A stretch of 14,585 nucleotides of DNA from assembly GCA_003224135.1 (NCBI GenBank), contig QHYO01000591.1, positions 1 through 14,585 of the forward strand, written 5' to 3'. Positions 6,858-14,407 of the stretch are shown here, one piece after another. The notes under the pieces were generated by a model that worked only from the letters and a program-made list of their open reading frames with translations, searched no databases and was not told the origin of the DNA. The position numbers were made by a program, and so were the translations under genes. How positions within the stretch are numbered: the stretch's first letter is position 1; every line of letters begins with the position of its first letter. The stretch comes from Acidobacteriota bacterium (GTDB lineage: Bacteria > Acidobacteriota > Terriglobia > Acidiferrales > UBA7541).

Positions 6858-7607
6858 CTACCTTAGGCCGCCCGCAACCAAGAGCGTTTCTCCCGTCATG
6901 TACTTAGAATCCGACGACGCCAGGTACACCGCCGTCGGAGAAATATCGTCCGTCTGTCCGATTCGTCCGAGGGGGGCTTGTGTCTCGACCCACTTCCGGA
7001 AATCGCTGTCGCTGATTCCCGCACCGCGCACGCCTTCGGTCTCAATCATTCCAGGATTAATGCTGTTCACGCGGATCTTGCGCGGTCCTAGCTCCTTTGC
7101 CAGCACTCCCGTGATTGCGTCCAATGCTCCCTTGCTCGCCGTGTACACCGCCGTGGTCGCAGGCGTGATCCGGCTCACTCCGGAGCCAATGTTGATGATG
7201 CTTCCGCCTTCGGGGCCAAAGAGCTTCACCGCTTCTTTCGCGGCCAGCAATACGCCCAGCACATTCAAGTTGAAGTGCTTGTGAAAGTGCTCTTCGGTAA
7301 TCGCCTCAAGCGGCGCGAACTCGTAAATGCCCGCGTTGTTCACCAAAATATCCAGGCGCCCAAACGCCTTCTTTGTTTCGGCAAAGAGTCGCGTGACATC
7401 CGCCGGCTTCGCCAAATCGGCTTGCACGGCAACCGCCTTGCCGCCTTTGCCGGCAATCTCCGCGACTACCCGGTCCGCACCCTCTTTGCTCGACGCATAG
7501 TTCACCACGACCGCTGCGCCCTCGGCTGCCAGTGCCTTGGCAATTCCTGCGCCGATGCCCTTGGAGGCGCCAGTCACCACCGCTACTTGATTTGCTAACT
7601 TGCCCAT
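6858..7607 (-). CDS. SDR-family NAD(P)-dependent oxidoreductase (FabG-like)
   Basis: 249 residues, a classical short-chain dehydrogenase. Seen: cofactor motif TGASKGIG (12-19), VNYASS (35-40) after the second strand, favouring NADP(H), NNAG (90-93), the catalytic triad in IGSG (Ser 142) and VYTASKG (Tyr 155, Lys 159), and NPGMIET (184-190). The C-terminal GETLLVAGG has Ala where most members have Asp (VDGG). The ATG at 7607 has GGAGA (7613-7617) 5 bases upstream. The frame remains open to 7652, but that extension would run through the operator at 7643-7662 and has no family match. Probably a reductase of reactive carbonyls or oxo-acyl substrates, inferred from the TetR-type operator; the substrate is unknown. 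Confidence 0.93.
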   Translation of the reverse strand: MGKLANQVAVVTGASKGIGAGIAKALAAEGAAVVVNYASSKEGADRVVAEIAGKGGKAVAVQADLAKPADVTRLFAETKKAFGRLDILVNNAGIYEFAPLEAITEEHFHKHFNLNVLGVLLAAKEAVKLFGPEGGSIINIGSGVSRITPATTAVYTASKGALDAITGVLAKELGPRKIRVNSINPGMIETEGVRGAGISDSDFRKWVETQAPLGRIGQTDDISPTAVYLASSDSKYMTGETLLVAGGLR

Positions 7608-7637
7608 GTGTATCTCCGTTTCTGCTCTTAAGACGTT

Positions 7638-7667
7638 TCTATATTTAGACAACCGTCTAAATGACAG
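7638..7667 (-). promoter_or_regulatory. SDR promoter with embedded TetR-type operator
   Basis: A perfect 20-base inverted repeat, ATTTAGAC (7643-7650) and GTCTAAAT (7655-7662) around AACC, fills the spacer of a likely minus-strand promoter: -35 CTGTCA (7662-7667), 18 bases, -10 TATAGA (7638-7643). The TAGAC-N4-GTCTA core resembles sites of TetR/AcrR-family repressors such as E. coli NemR. Binding would block polymerase. No TetR-family gene is in the window, so the regulator acts from elsewhere. Confidence 0.65.
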
Positions 7668-7813
7668 ATGCCTAATCTCGTAAAAAAGGTATCAGCAACT
7701 ACAAACCGTTGAGTACAGAAATAGTTACAAGCAGCCTCCGCTAGGCGGCAAACGAAAAGGTTCCCTTCGTCAGAAAACTTCTCGAGCGGTTTAGAGTGAA
7801 GCGACGATCCCGC

Positions 7814-8323
7814 TCACGGCAGGACCGCTCCCCGTTGCGAGAGCAGCTCCGCCGCGCGGTCTGCCGGAACCCGGTACTCCTCGGCCGACGATCTTTTCAG
7901 AGGTGTGCCTTCAAACTTCTGGTACGAGTATGACGGGCTGCCGGCCGCGGAGCTGACCAAGACGAATTCCACCGATTTCACCGTGGCCGGAATCTTTGCG
8001 CCAAACCAGCGACTGTCCTCCTGCTGCGTCCAGGTCACGAGAGAGAGCGCCGAGCCGTTGGGATATTTGTGGTCCGGGTTTGTCCTGGCGTATTGGCTGG
8101 CAACGTCGTTGCCGTAGAGCGTAGACATTGTCGAATCATTCCTGCTTGCGCTCGACGTGATCACGCTCCACGCGAGCGGATTCGCGGGCAGGTCGCCCAT
8201 GAGTGATGCGGTCTGATTTAACGATGCGAACACCTTTGGTTTCTCGCCTCCGCAGCCAAAAAGCGCGAACACAATTCCGAATACAAAGCCATTCAGAAAT
8301 ATGTTCGCCATCTGTAGTCTCAC
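7814..8323 (-). CDS. Haem-less cytochrome P460-like lipoprotein
   Basis: 169 residues from a GTG start. The N-terminus MRLQMANIFLNGF followed by a hydrophobic stretch and LFGC (Cys 24) reads as a lipoprotein signal, so it is probably anchored in a membrane facing the periplasm. From about 48 to 145 it follows the P460 domain of the upstream gene: STMSTLYGND, then YPNGSALSLVTWTQQED, then VKSVEFVLV line up with HTMRVILGND, WPDGTAFAKVAWLQQLD and FFQVEFMM. It lacks the CxxCH at the end; Cys 24 is its only cysteine. The start is set by GGAGG (8330-8334) 6 bases upstream and a GTGA overlap with the upstream stop. A later ATG at 8311 would lose both the site and the arginine of the signal. Function unknown; a partner of the haem protein is inferred. 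Confidence 0.8.
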   Translation of the reverse strand: MRLQMANIFLNGFVFGIVFALFGCGGEKPKVFASLNQTASLMGDLPANPLAWSVITSSASRNDSTMSTLYGNDVASQYARTNPDHKYPNGSALSLVTWTQQEDSRWFGAKIPATVKSVEFVLVSSAAGSPSYSYQKFEGTPLKRSSAEEYRVPADRAAELLSQRGAVLP

Positions 8324-8334
8324 TGTTGGCCTCC
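8320..8334 (-). promoter_or_regulatory. GTGA start/stop overlap with GGAGG site (translational coupling)
   Basis: On the minus strand, GGAGG (8330-8334) stands 6 bases before GTG (8321-8323), which shares four bases with the TGA (8320-8322) of the upstream haem gene. This decides the start of the lipoprotein and implies roughly equal synthesis of the two proteins. Confidence 0.7.
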
Positions 8335-9273
8335 AATGGGTGCGGTAAACACATAGTCGGTTTTGCTTAACGCGATGTGACAGCCGACGCATTCCCCAGT
8401 GAACGTGGCATCCTTCCCATATGGCTTCAAGTCAGCCCCGCGCCACCTCGCGAATCCCCAACCCAGCGTATCCGCGTATTTTTTATTGTCGCGCATCATG
8501 AATTCCACCTGGAAGAACGCTCCGGTGCGAATGGCGCCTGTGCCATCCAATTGTTGAAGCCACGCAACCTTGGCAAACGCTGTGCCGTCGGGCCACGGAT
8601 TGATCTGGTTGTGGGCGATGGCGTTAACGGCGATATCGTTGCCGAGAATGACTCTCATAGTGTGATTGTCATCTCGTTCCGTACTGCTGATCGCTCTCCA
8701 GTTTTTGTAATCCGGCAAAAATCCGATTCCATTTGGGGCTGGCGAGACCTCCTTCGCAAGGCTTGGCGAATGGACCCACTTTTCGTACTCAGCATCGGCG
8801 GAGCCGATCTCTTCCGCGGTAACCACTCTGTTCGACACCGCTGAATTCAGATAATTCTTCAGGACGGTTAACTGTTGTGGCGTAATCTCAGATTCCGGAT
8901 GCAGCCGTTCGTAGGCCGGCAGTGGCATGGCGCCTAATTCAATCTGACTGATCGACTCAAACAGAACTCCCTGCTGCTGTGCGAGCGGCAAGCTGCCGAT
9001 TTCCGAAAAATTCAGGTGCTTTCTTCCTTCTTTGACGTGATTGGACACGATCCAATAGGCGGGCGCAGGCTTGTCGAACCAGGATAACCGCGTTTCATTC
9101 GAGTGGCAGTTGTAGCAAGACGTTTTCAGAATCTGTTTTACGTCGGGCGGAACCTGCAGTTCCGCCGTCACCGGTTTATTCGGCAGGGCCGGCCGAATGA
9201 ATTGAATGCCCAAAAATCCCAGAGCCAGGATCAGCGCGACCCACTTCCATCGCCCAGGGCCGAAACCGTTCAT
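8320..9273 (-). CDS. Membrane-anchored di-haem protein: haem-binding domain plus cytochrome P460 domain
   Basis: 317 residues. An N-terminal membrane anchor (about 9-26, WKWVALILALGFLGIQF) puts the rest in the periplasm. Residues about 40-150 match the haem-binding domain (Haem_bd family), with CYNCH (53-57) and AMPLPAYERLHPESEIT (115-131), where Met or His could be the distal ligand. Residues about 185-310 are a cytochrome P460-type domain ending in CVGCH (295-299). P460 proteins proper use a lysine-crosslinked haem to oxidise hydroxylamine or related nitrogen compounds; many relatives are uncharacterised, so a redox role is the most that can be said. The ATG has AGAGGA (9279-9284) 5 bases upstream. 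It is followed by the haem-less P460 lipoprotein with a 4-base overlap. Confidence 0.85.
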   Translation of the reverse strand: MNGFGPGRWKWVALILALGFLGIQFIRPALPNKPVTAELQVPPDVKQILKTSCYNCHSNETRLSWFDKPAPAYWIVSNHVKEGRKHLNFSEIGSLPLAQQQGVLFESISQIELGAMPLPAYERLHPESEITPQQLTVLKNYLNSAVSNRVVTAEEIGSADAEYEKWVHSPSLAKEVSPAPNGIGFLPDYKNWRAISSTERDDNHTMRVILGNDIAVNAIAHNQINPWPDGTAFAKVAWLQQLDGTGAIRTGAFFQVEFMMRDNKKYADTLGWGFARWRGADLKPYGKDATFTGECVGCHIALSKTDYVFTAPIGGQQ

Positions 9274-9622
9274 TGTAATCCTCTACTCGTCACCCTAACG
9301 CTCGATCCACCATCGCAAGCGGCAAACCAAGGGCCGCTCCGGGTATCTCAAGAAAGCATCCATACCTTTGATGAGAGTCAGGCAATTTTAGCAACGAAGA
9401 TTTTTTCAAATGACGGTCCGTCGAGAGGTTGGGGAGAAAAGTTTAGAGGTTGCGCTCTGTAGCGCTATCAAGCTCCGCCTGCATTCGATCCGCTCCGGCA
9501 ACTCATGCCCGAGCGCATTCACCGGGCCTCTGTAAACTATTAATTTGTCACGGTTTGGCGTTATTTCTGCTTCTTTTCACTCACTGCTCGCCACTCCGCA
9601 TCGGGTGTGTCACAATCTCTCT
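9274..9622. other. Intergenic region between divergent genes
   Basis: 349 bases between the haem gene and the M16 protease. It must hold both promoters. I see the haem gene's ribosome site at its left edge, a TGTAGCG heptamer at 9458-9464, and CACAAT (9611-9616) 6 bases before the protease ATG. No -35/-10 pair is convincing on either strand, and no coding frame or RNA structure stands out. Confidence 0.5.
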
Positions 9623-10900
9623 ATGGTTGCCGAACAGCGCGATATTCAGCGGCACGCACTACCCAACGGTCTGGTTGTCGTGACCGAGACCATGCGGCAT
9701 GTCCGCTCGGTTTCCGTCGGGGTTTGGATCCGTAACGGCTCCCGACGCGAAGCCACGGAGCAGAATGGCCTTGCTCATTTTATGGAGCACATGGTTTTCA
9801 AAGGCACCGAGCGCCGCTCCGCTGAAGCCATCGCTCGTGAAATGGATTCCGTCGGCGGCATGCTCGACGCTTTCACCTCCAAGGAACAGATTTGCTTCAA
9901 CGCCAAAGTTCTCGACGATCATCTTCCAATTGCTTTTGACATCATTGCCGATCTCGTTCTCCGGCCACGTTTCGATTCCGATGATGTCGCCAAAGAACGT
10001 CAGGTGGTGCTTGAAGAGATCAAGATGGATCTCGACAATCCCGAATCTCTCTTGCACGAAATTTTCACGCGGGGCTTTTGGCCCGAACATCCTCTGGGCC
10101 GTCCAATTCTCGGTACTCCCGACACCGTTCGGCAGTTTTCGCGTGAAGCGCTGCAGACCCGCTTCCGCGAATGGTTCGCTCCCAATCATTTGCTGGTTAC
10201 CGCCGCTGGCAATGTTCCGCACGAAAAGGTGCTTGAACTTGTGCAGCGCGAATTCGGACACCTTGCTCCTACGGATGGTTTGGAACACCACGATCCGCCG
10301 AAGACTGGCGCTCCCATCCATGTCGAGCGCAAAAAAGATCTTGAGCAGGTTCACCTTTGCATCGGCGTGCCTTCACTTCCCATCGCTCATGAACGCCGCT
10401 TCGGCATTGCCGTTCTCAATAATCTCCTCGGCGGCGGAATGTCCTCGCGCCTTTTCCAGAACATCCGCGAAAAGCGCGGTCTGGCTTATGCCGTCTTCAG
10501 CGAAATCACGCCGTATTCCGACGCGGGAATGTTCACTGTATACGCAGGCACCGCAAAGGAAACCGTCGACGAAGTTCTCGATCTCACCATCGCCGAATTT
10601 CGCTCCATGAAAGAATCGCCGGTCACTGAAGAGGAACTTCTTCGCGCGAAAAACCACCTCAAGGGCTCGCTGATGCTTTCACTCGAGTCCACCAGCTCCC
10701 GCATGTCCAATCTCGCGCGCCAGGAACTCTACTTCGGCCGCTTTTATTCGCTCGACGAAATTCTCGCGTCCATCGATGCCGTAACGCGCGAGGATGTCCA
10801 AACTCTGGCCCGGGAATTTTTCCGCCCGGAGCAGATCTCCGCCACCGTCCTCGGTCCAGTCAACGGCTTCTCTCTGGACCGCGCACGCTTGGCTTGTTAA
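9623..10900 (+). CDS. M16-family zinc metalloprotease (processing peptidase-like)
   Basis: 425 residues, the length of a single-chain, two-domain M16B peptidase. Seen: the inverted zinc motif HFMEH (52-56) in GLAHFMEHMVFKGT, and the third ligand in VVLEEIKMD (Glu 132), about 75 residues on as the family requires. SVGGMLDAFTSKEQ (76-89) and the C-terminal-domain motif GGGMSSRLFQNIREKRGLAY (about 271-290) are also present. No signal peptide, so probably cytoplasmic as for bacterial homologues of the mitochondrial processing peptidase; the natural substrates are not known. The open frame extends to a TTG at 9545, but the family starts near here and homology begins at residue 8 or so. There is no Shine-Dalgarno; CACAAT lies 6 bases before the ATG. 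Followed after 119 bases by the hydrolase gene. Confidence 0.93.
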   Translation: MVAEQRDIQRHALPNGLVVVTETMRHVRSVSVGVWIRNGSRREATEQNGLAHFMEHMVFKGTERRSAEAIAREMDSVGGMLDAFTSKEQICFNAKVLDDHLPIAFDIIADLVLRPRFDSDDVAKERQVVLEEIKMDLDNPESLLHEIFTRGFWPEHPLGRPILGTPDTVRQFSREALQTRFREWFAPNHLLVTAAGNVPHEKVLELVQREFGHLAPTDGLEHHDPPKTGAPIHVERKKDLEQVHLCIGVPSLPIAHERRFGIAVLNNLLGGGMSSRLFQNIREKRGLAYAVFSEITPYSDAGMFTVYAGTAKETVDEVLDLTIAEFRSMKESPVTEEELLRAKNHLKGSLMLSLESTSSRMSNLARQELYFGRFYSLDEILASIDAVTREDVQTLAREFFRPEQISATVLGPVNGFSLDRARLAC

Positions 10901-11019
10901 GCGCAAGCCGCTGTTCTTCATTGACGCTTCTGCCGCGCTCTGCCATCATCCTAAAAATTTGTTTTGTGGCTGAGTGAACCAACTGATGCCCGGCAAATTT
11001 TGGAGAAACTTCGATAGGC

Positions 11020-11823
11020 TTGCGCGTTTCCATTCTGGCGTCCGGCAGTTCGGGCAACATCACGCTGCTCGAAACGGCGCGTACCCGCCTCCTCGTGGAC
11101 TGCGGCCTTGGCAAACGCGAGACACTCGCCCGTCTTGCTGCCGCCGAAATCACCCTCGATCAGCTGGACGGAATTCTCGTCACTCACGAGCACACGGATC
11201 ACTGCAACGGGCTTCCGCAGATGCTTGGTCTCTGGAAAGCACCGCTCTATGTCACCGAGCCCACATTTGACGCGCTGAAGCGCGTTCTTCCGGACCGGCT
11301 TGAAAAACGGCTGCGCGGCGTGGAAACGGTTCACGCCGGCCAGCACTTCACGATTGGCGATATTGACGTCCACGCGTTCGCGATTCCGCACGACGCCGCC
11401 GATCCCGTGGGCTTCACCTTTCGCGCCGATGGCGTGAAGATGGCCATCGTCACTGACCTCGGCTACATGCCCGAACTGGTCAAAGTGCATCTACGCGACG
11501 CTGATTGTCTTGTTCTGGAATCGAATCACGATCTGGAAATGCTCAAGGTTGGTCCTTACCCGTGGGTCGTCAAGCAACGCGTGCTCTCCCGCACCGGACA
11601 TCTTTCGAATCACGCAGTCAGCGAATATCTGGCCGACCCCGAGGGTTTCGATGGGCGTGCACGCTACCTCGTGCTTGCTCATATTTCACAGGAAAACAAT
11701 AATCCCGACGTCGTCCGCATTTGTGCCGAACAAGCCCTCGGCTGCCGCCCCGCCGAAGCCGCTTTCACCGGCGAACTCCTTCTTGCATCACAGCAAGTCC
11801 CGCTCAAACCGTTAGAGCTGTAG
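11020..11823 (+). CDS. MBL-fold metallo-hydrolase, YycJ/WalJ-like
   Basis: 267 residues with the metallo-beta-lactamase fold of the YycJ group, whose characterised member (Bacillus YycJ/WalJ) is a 5'-3' DNA exonuclease acting in mismatch repair. Seen: the N-terminal RVSILASGSSGN typical of the group, the metal motif THEHTDH (His 56, His 58, Asp 60, His 61), FAIPHDAADPVGFTF near 124-138 and SNHD, then RTGHLSN near 188-194. The start is TTG: a stop lies in frame at 10984, there is no ATG or GTG between, and family members begin at this residue. Upstream GGAGA (11002-11006) is 13 bases away, farther than ideal. It ends 13 bases from the convergent HEAT gene. Confidence 0.9.
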   Translation: MRVSILASGSSGNITLLETARTRLLVDCGLGKRETLARLAAAEITLDQLDGILVTHEHTDHCNGLPQMLGLWKAPLYVTEPTFDALKRVLPDRLEKRLRGVETVHAGQHFTIGDIDVHAFAIPHDAADPVGFTFRADGVKMAIVTDLGYMPELVKVHLRDADCLVLESNHDLEMLKVGPYPWVVKQRVLSRTGHLSNHAVSEYLADPEGFDGRARYLVLAHISQENNNPDVVRICAEQALGCRPAEAAFTGELLLASQQVPLKPLEL

Positions 11824-11836
11824 CGCTCATGGTGTT

Positions 11837-12439
11837 TTATTTCGTAAGCACTTTTTCAAAAAACTCCAGCGCCCGCGGATCATTCGATTGCCCGAGCCAG
11901 AACATCGCCTGTTTCCGTACTTCTGGATTTCGATTCTTTTCCGCCACCTGAATCAGTTTCGGCACACCGTCTTCTTTCGGCATCTGGCTCAACGCAAACA
12001 CCGCCTTCTTTTTCACTTCCGTGTCAGGATCATTGTCAATCGCGCCGGTAATCCTGCTCGAAGCTTTCTTTCCCGCCTTTTGCGCCAGCCAGAAAAGCGC
12101 TTGCCCGCGCACGTGCCCGCTCGTATCCTCATGCGCCATGCGGATCATCTCATCGATCGCATTGCCGTCCGAACTGATCGACAGCGCGAAGGTTACATGC
12201 GCTCGTACGTCACTGCTGGGATCTTCTTTCGCCATGCGCTTTAGAAGTTGCACTCCGGTGGCACCGCGCGCCTCGCCTGCCCAGAACGCTGCTTCCTTCC
12301 GCAAGCCCTCCGGTTTGTCCGCCGCCGTAAAAACAGCAAGCGCTTCGTCTGCCGACGAATCGCCGTGCATTGCAATGGCTGCCAGCGCGCCGCGGCTCAG
12401 CCGCTCTCCTCCGCGCTCATCTAATTCCTTGCTGTCCAC
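11837..12439 (-). CDS. HEAT-repeat protein, C-terminal part of a frameshifted gene
   Basis: 200 residues from the first possible start, GTG at 12439. It consists of HEAT repeats: EAAFWAGEA, HVTFALSI, QALFWLAQKAG, KAVFALSQMP and QAMFWLGQS mark successive helix pairs about 31-36 residues apart. Such repeats form a protein-binding solenoid. The same frame is open further upstream to a stop at 12608 and reads as sensible protein from about 12555: IRTVSEECVLDAGG, then VTWLAGAKPAESVKLLERF, directly into the GTG codon. This is continuous with the family sequence, so the GTG is probably not a true start. It lacks a signal peptide of its own; that is on the piece at 12514-12996. Likely not expressed as a functional secreted protein unless the shift is a sequencing error. 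Confidence 0.75.
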   Translation of the reverse strand: MDSKELDERGGERLSRGALAAIAMHGDSSADEALAVFTAADKPEGLRKEAAFWAGEARGATGVQLLKRMAKEDPSSDVRAHVTFALSISSDGNAIDEMIRMAHEDTSGHVRGQALFWLAQKAGKKASSRITGAIDNDPDTEVKKKAVFALSQMPKEDGVPKLIQVAEKNRNPEVRKQAMFWLGQSNDPRALEFFEKVLTK

Positions 12440-12513
12440 AAATCGTTCGAGGAGCTTGACGCTCTCGGCGGGCTTCGCTCCCGCTAGCCACGTGACTTGT
12501 AGTCCACCGGCGT

Positions 12514-12996
12514 CTAAGACGCACTCTTCAGAAACCGTGCGAATCTTTCCAATCCTGCGTCTACGTTGCCGCCTTGCAGGTTGTAGCTGTTTCCGCTTTT
12601 TATGCCTTCAAGCCGGCAGGGACCGCACGCGCGTCCGCCATTCCAGTCGCCGCCTGAGTCTCCGCAGCACATCCTGTGATCGCCATTCACGGCCGGTACG
12701 GAGTAACCAAGCCACTGCGCTTGTTGAGATGCCGCTGCCCGGGCGTCAACTTCCTGCGCAAGCCCCGCCTGTACCTGCCGCTGCTCCACTTTCCCATTCT
12801 CAATCTGCGGCATTCTGGCGGCTTTGGCGGTTTCGGTCTGCGGAGTTTGGGCGTTCGCTCCGCCCGCCGTCGCAAATCCCGCCGCCAGCAAAAACGACAC
12901 TGCCCCGGCGACTCGCATGAAACTTCCAAAGCTTGTCCAGGCCTGCCTGATTCCCATTCCACACCCCCGGTGCTTAGCGTTCATAGCGAATTCCAT
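12514..12996 (-). CDS. Secreted N-terminal part of the frameshifted HEAT-repeat gene
   Basis: 160 residues. A signal peptide ends near ANA (47-49), so the product is exported. After a Gln/Ala-rich linker (50-92) comes QWLGYSVPAVNGDHRMCC and then GRACGPCRLEG (121-131), a cysteine-rich domain I have seen before HEAT repeats in acidobacterial proteins; the paired cysteines could bind metal or form disulfides. The frame then runs to a TAG at 12514 through GLERFARFLKSAS, while the neighbouring frame reads LDAGGLQVTWL over the same bases. So the last about 15 residues are probably out-of-frame. The start is uncertain: 12996, 12957 and 12918 are ATGs, the last giving the most typical signal peptide, MRVAGAVSFLLAAGFATAGG. 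It begins 7 bases after the upstream HEAT gene ends. Confidence 0.65.
   Translation of the reverse strand: MEFAMNAKHRGCGMGIRQAWTSFGSFMRVAGAVSFLLAAGFATAGGANAQTPQTETAKAARMPQIENGKVEQRQVQAGLAQEVDARAAASQQAQWLGYSVPAVNGDHRMCCGDSGGDWNGGRACGPCRLEGIKSGNSYNLQGGNVDAGLERFARFLKSAS
12540..12607 (-). other. Probable frameshift/deletion zone in the HEAT gene
   Basis: Coding sense appears to pass from the frame of 12514-12996 to the frame of 11837-12439 somewhere here. The downstream frame has a stop at 12608-12610, so the shift lies below that; the upstream frame stops at 12514. The segment normally between the cysteine-rich part and the DAGG motif also seems short, suggesting a small deletion whose length is not a multiple of three. 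Confidence 0.6.
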
Positions 12997-13003
12997 TTCC
13001 CGC

Positions 13004-14407
13004 TTATTTATTCAGCAGCTCCATCAAATACTCATTTCCCTCTTTCGAGTTCATCAGCGAAAGTTTTTCGACCGCGCGCTTCTTTAGCTCAGCATCCTTC
13101 TCGCTCTTTGCAATCGCAACCAATGCCTTGCTGTTTCCGCTGATGAAATACGCGTTCAACACTTCGTCTTTCAAGCCATGATCTGTTTCTTTCGCGTAGA
13201 TCGATTGCAGCGTGTCGCTTTTGCCCATCAGCCCAAGATTGCGTATGGCGGTGCGGCGCAGCTCCGGATCTTTGTCGGTTTCCGCGGCCTGCACCATCTT
13301 TGACGAGTCTCCCGCAAGGAAGAACCCTTGCAGAATCTCGCGCCGCACGTCCGTTGACGGCTCCGATTGATACAGCTGCTGCAGCTCGCTCAAGCCGCCG
13401 ACCAGTCCAAGATTCCGGATCGCGTCGCGCTTCAGGCCTTCGTCTTTTTCGCCTTTCGCCAGCTTGAAGAGTTGTTCCCGGTTTCCCGAAATCATGTAGC
13501 TCTGGATGACCGCGCGCTTCACTCCTGCGTCCTGGCTGTTCATATAAATCGCCGTCAGTGTGTTGCCTGCGCGATTTCCTAAGAACATTCCCAGATACTC
13601 CACGGCCTTCCGCTGCAATTCTGGATTGCCCTTACCTTGCGCGATTTTTGCGAGCACGTCCTGCGCTTCCGGAGAACCGCTCTGTCCGAGCACAAACAAC
13701 GCCTTTGATTTCACGTGTGGCGAGCCTGGCCCGTCCAGAAGTTTCTGGATAATTGGAATCGCTTTTGCAGGATCAGAGTTCATCAGACCGTGAAGCGCCA
13801 GCAGCTTCAGGTCGTCGTCGCTCTGGCCACCCGGATTCACTGGCTGTCCCGAACGATTTCGGACTTCAATCTCCAGAGCTTCCGCATCTTTCTTCCAACG
13901 GCTCTGGGGAAATCGCTTTTTCAAGTCTGCAATCGTCGCCAAGGCTGCGCTCCTCTTGCCCGACTGATTTTCCGCATATGCCTTCCAGTACATCCCGGCA
14001 TCCGCCAGCGAACCGTTCATCCGCGCCAGTTCGGCGAATTTCTGTTCTGCCTGCTGGTACCTGCCGTCATCGAGCGACTCGCGACCGTCGTCGTAGAGTT
14101 CCTGCATCCGATCCAATTTTTCCTGCTCCTGATCCTTTTTTTCTTGCTCACGGTCTTTGCGCTCTTGCTCGCGATCTCTTTTTTCCTGTTCGCGATCGCG
14201 CGCTTCCTGTTCCCGGTCATCGCGGTCCTGTGCGCTCTCTTGCTCCGTGAAGCGGTCCGGCTCCTGCGCGCCTTCGACAACGGACACATCGGGCACCGGC
14301 TGCCCCGCGCGTGCCCATACCGGCGCGGCCAGCAGACCCGCGAGCAACGCGGTGACAATCGCCTTCCGGAATCCGCCCTCCCTACTCATGACCCCTTCGA
14401 TGCTCAT
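13004..14407 (-). CDS. Secreted coiled-coil and HEAT-repeat protein
   Basis: 467 residues. A signal peptide (about 1-34, ending ARA) sends it to the periplasm. Residues 64-105 are six consecutive heptads of the type DREQEKR, an uninterrupted charged helix. Residues about 102-170 look like tetratricopeptide/YbgF-type helices (ELYDDGRESLDDGRYQQAEQ). From about 200 to the end are HEAT repeats in which two kinds alternate: AIRNLGLVG/AIRNLGLMG at 329 and 387, and FFLAGD or YFISGN between them, giving a super-repeat of 58-61 residues from 268 to 444. All of this suggests a scaffold binding protein partners; no catalytic motif is seen. The ATG shares ATGA with the stop of the gene before it, which supports this start. 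The broken HEAT gene follows after 7 bases. Confidence 0.85.
   Translation of the reverse strand: MSIEGVMSREGGFRKAIVTALLAGLLAAPVWARAGQPVPDVSVVEGAQEPDRFTEQESAQDRDDREQEARDREQEKRDREQERKDREQEKKDQEQEKLDRMQELYDDGRESLDDGRYQQAEQKFAELARMNGSLADAGMYWKAYAENQSGKRSAALATIADLKKRFPQSRWKKDAEALEIEVRNRSGQPVNPGGQSDDDLKLLALHGLMNSDPAKAIPIIQKLLDGPGSPHVKSKALFVLGQSGSPEAQDVLAKIAQGKGNPELQRKAVEYLGMFLGNRAGNTLTAIYMNSQDAGVKRAVIQSYMISGNREQLFKLAKGEKDEGLKRDAIRNLGLVGGLSELQQLYQSEPSTDVRREILQGFFLAGDSSKMVQAAETDKDPELRRTAIRNLGLMGKSDTLQSIYAKETDHGLKDEVLNAYFISGNSKALVAIAKSEKDAELKKRAVEKLSLMNSKEGNEYLMELLNK
14093..14218 (-). repeat. Six 21-base tandem units coding charged heptads
   Basis: Six diverged 21-base units in a row, each coding D-(R/Q)-x-Q-E-x-x (residues 64-105 of the HEAT protein). 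The amino-acid repeat is better kept than the DNA, so selection seems to act on the helix. Unit number may vary between strains. Confidence 0.75.

Noticed and set aside
7608..7652. N-terminal extension of the SDR to 7652
   Set aside because: It would run through the operator, ignores a good GGAGA site, and adds residues foreign to the family.
8377..8844. Plus-strand open frame inside the haem protein gene
   Set aside because: Shadow of the minus-strand P460 domain, which carries the CVGCH motif.
9545..9622. TTG start extending the M16 protease by 26 residues
   Set aside because: No ribosome site and no family similarity in the extension; it is not a signal peptide.
9659..10354. Long open frame opposite the M16 protease
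   Set aside because: It mirrors conserved zinc-site coding sequence on the other strand and has no start context or motif of its own.
14093..14218. 21-base tandem repeats as a CRISPR-like array
   Set aside because: Units abut without spacers and code for heptads in a real gene.
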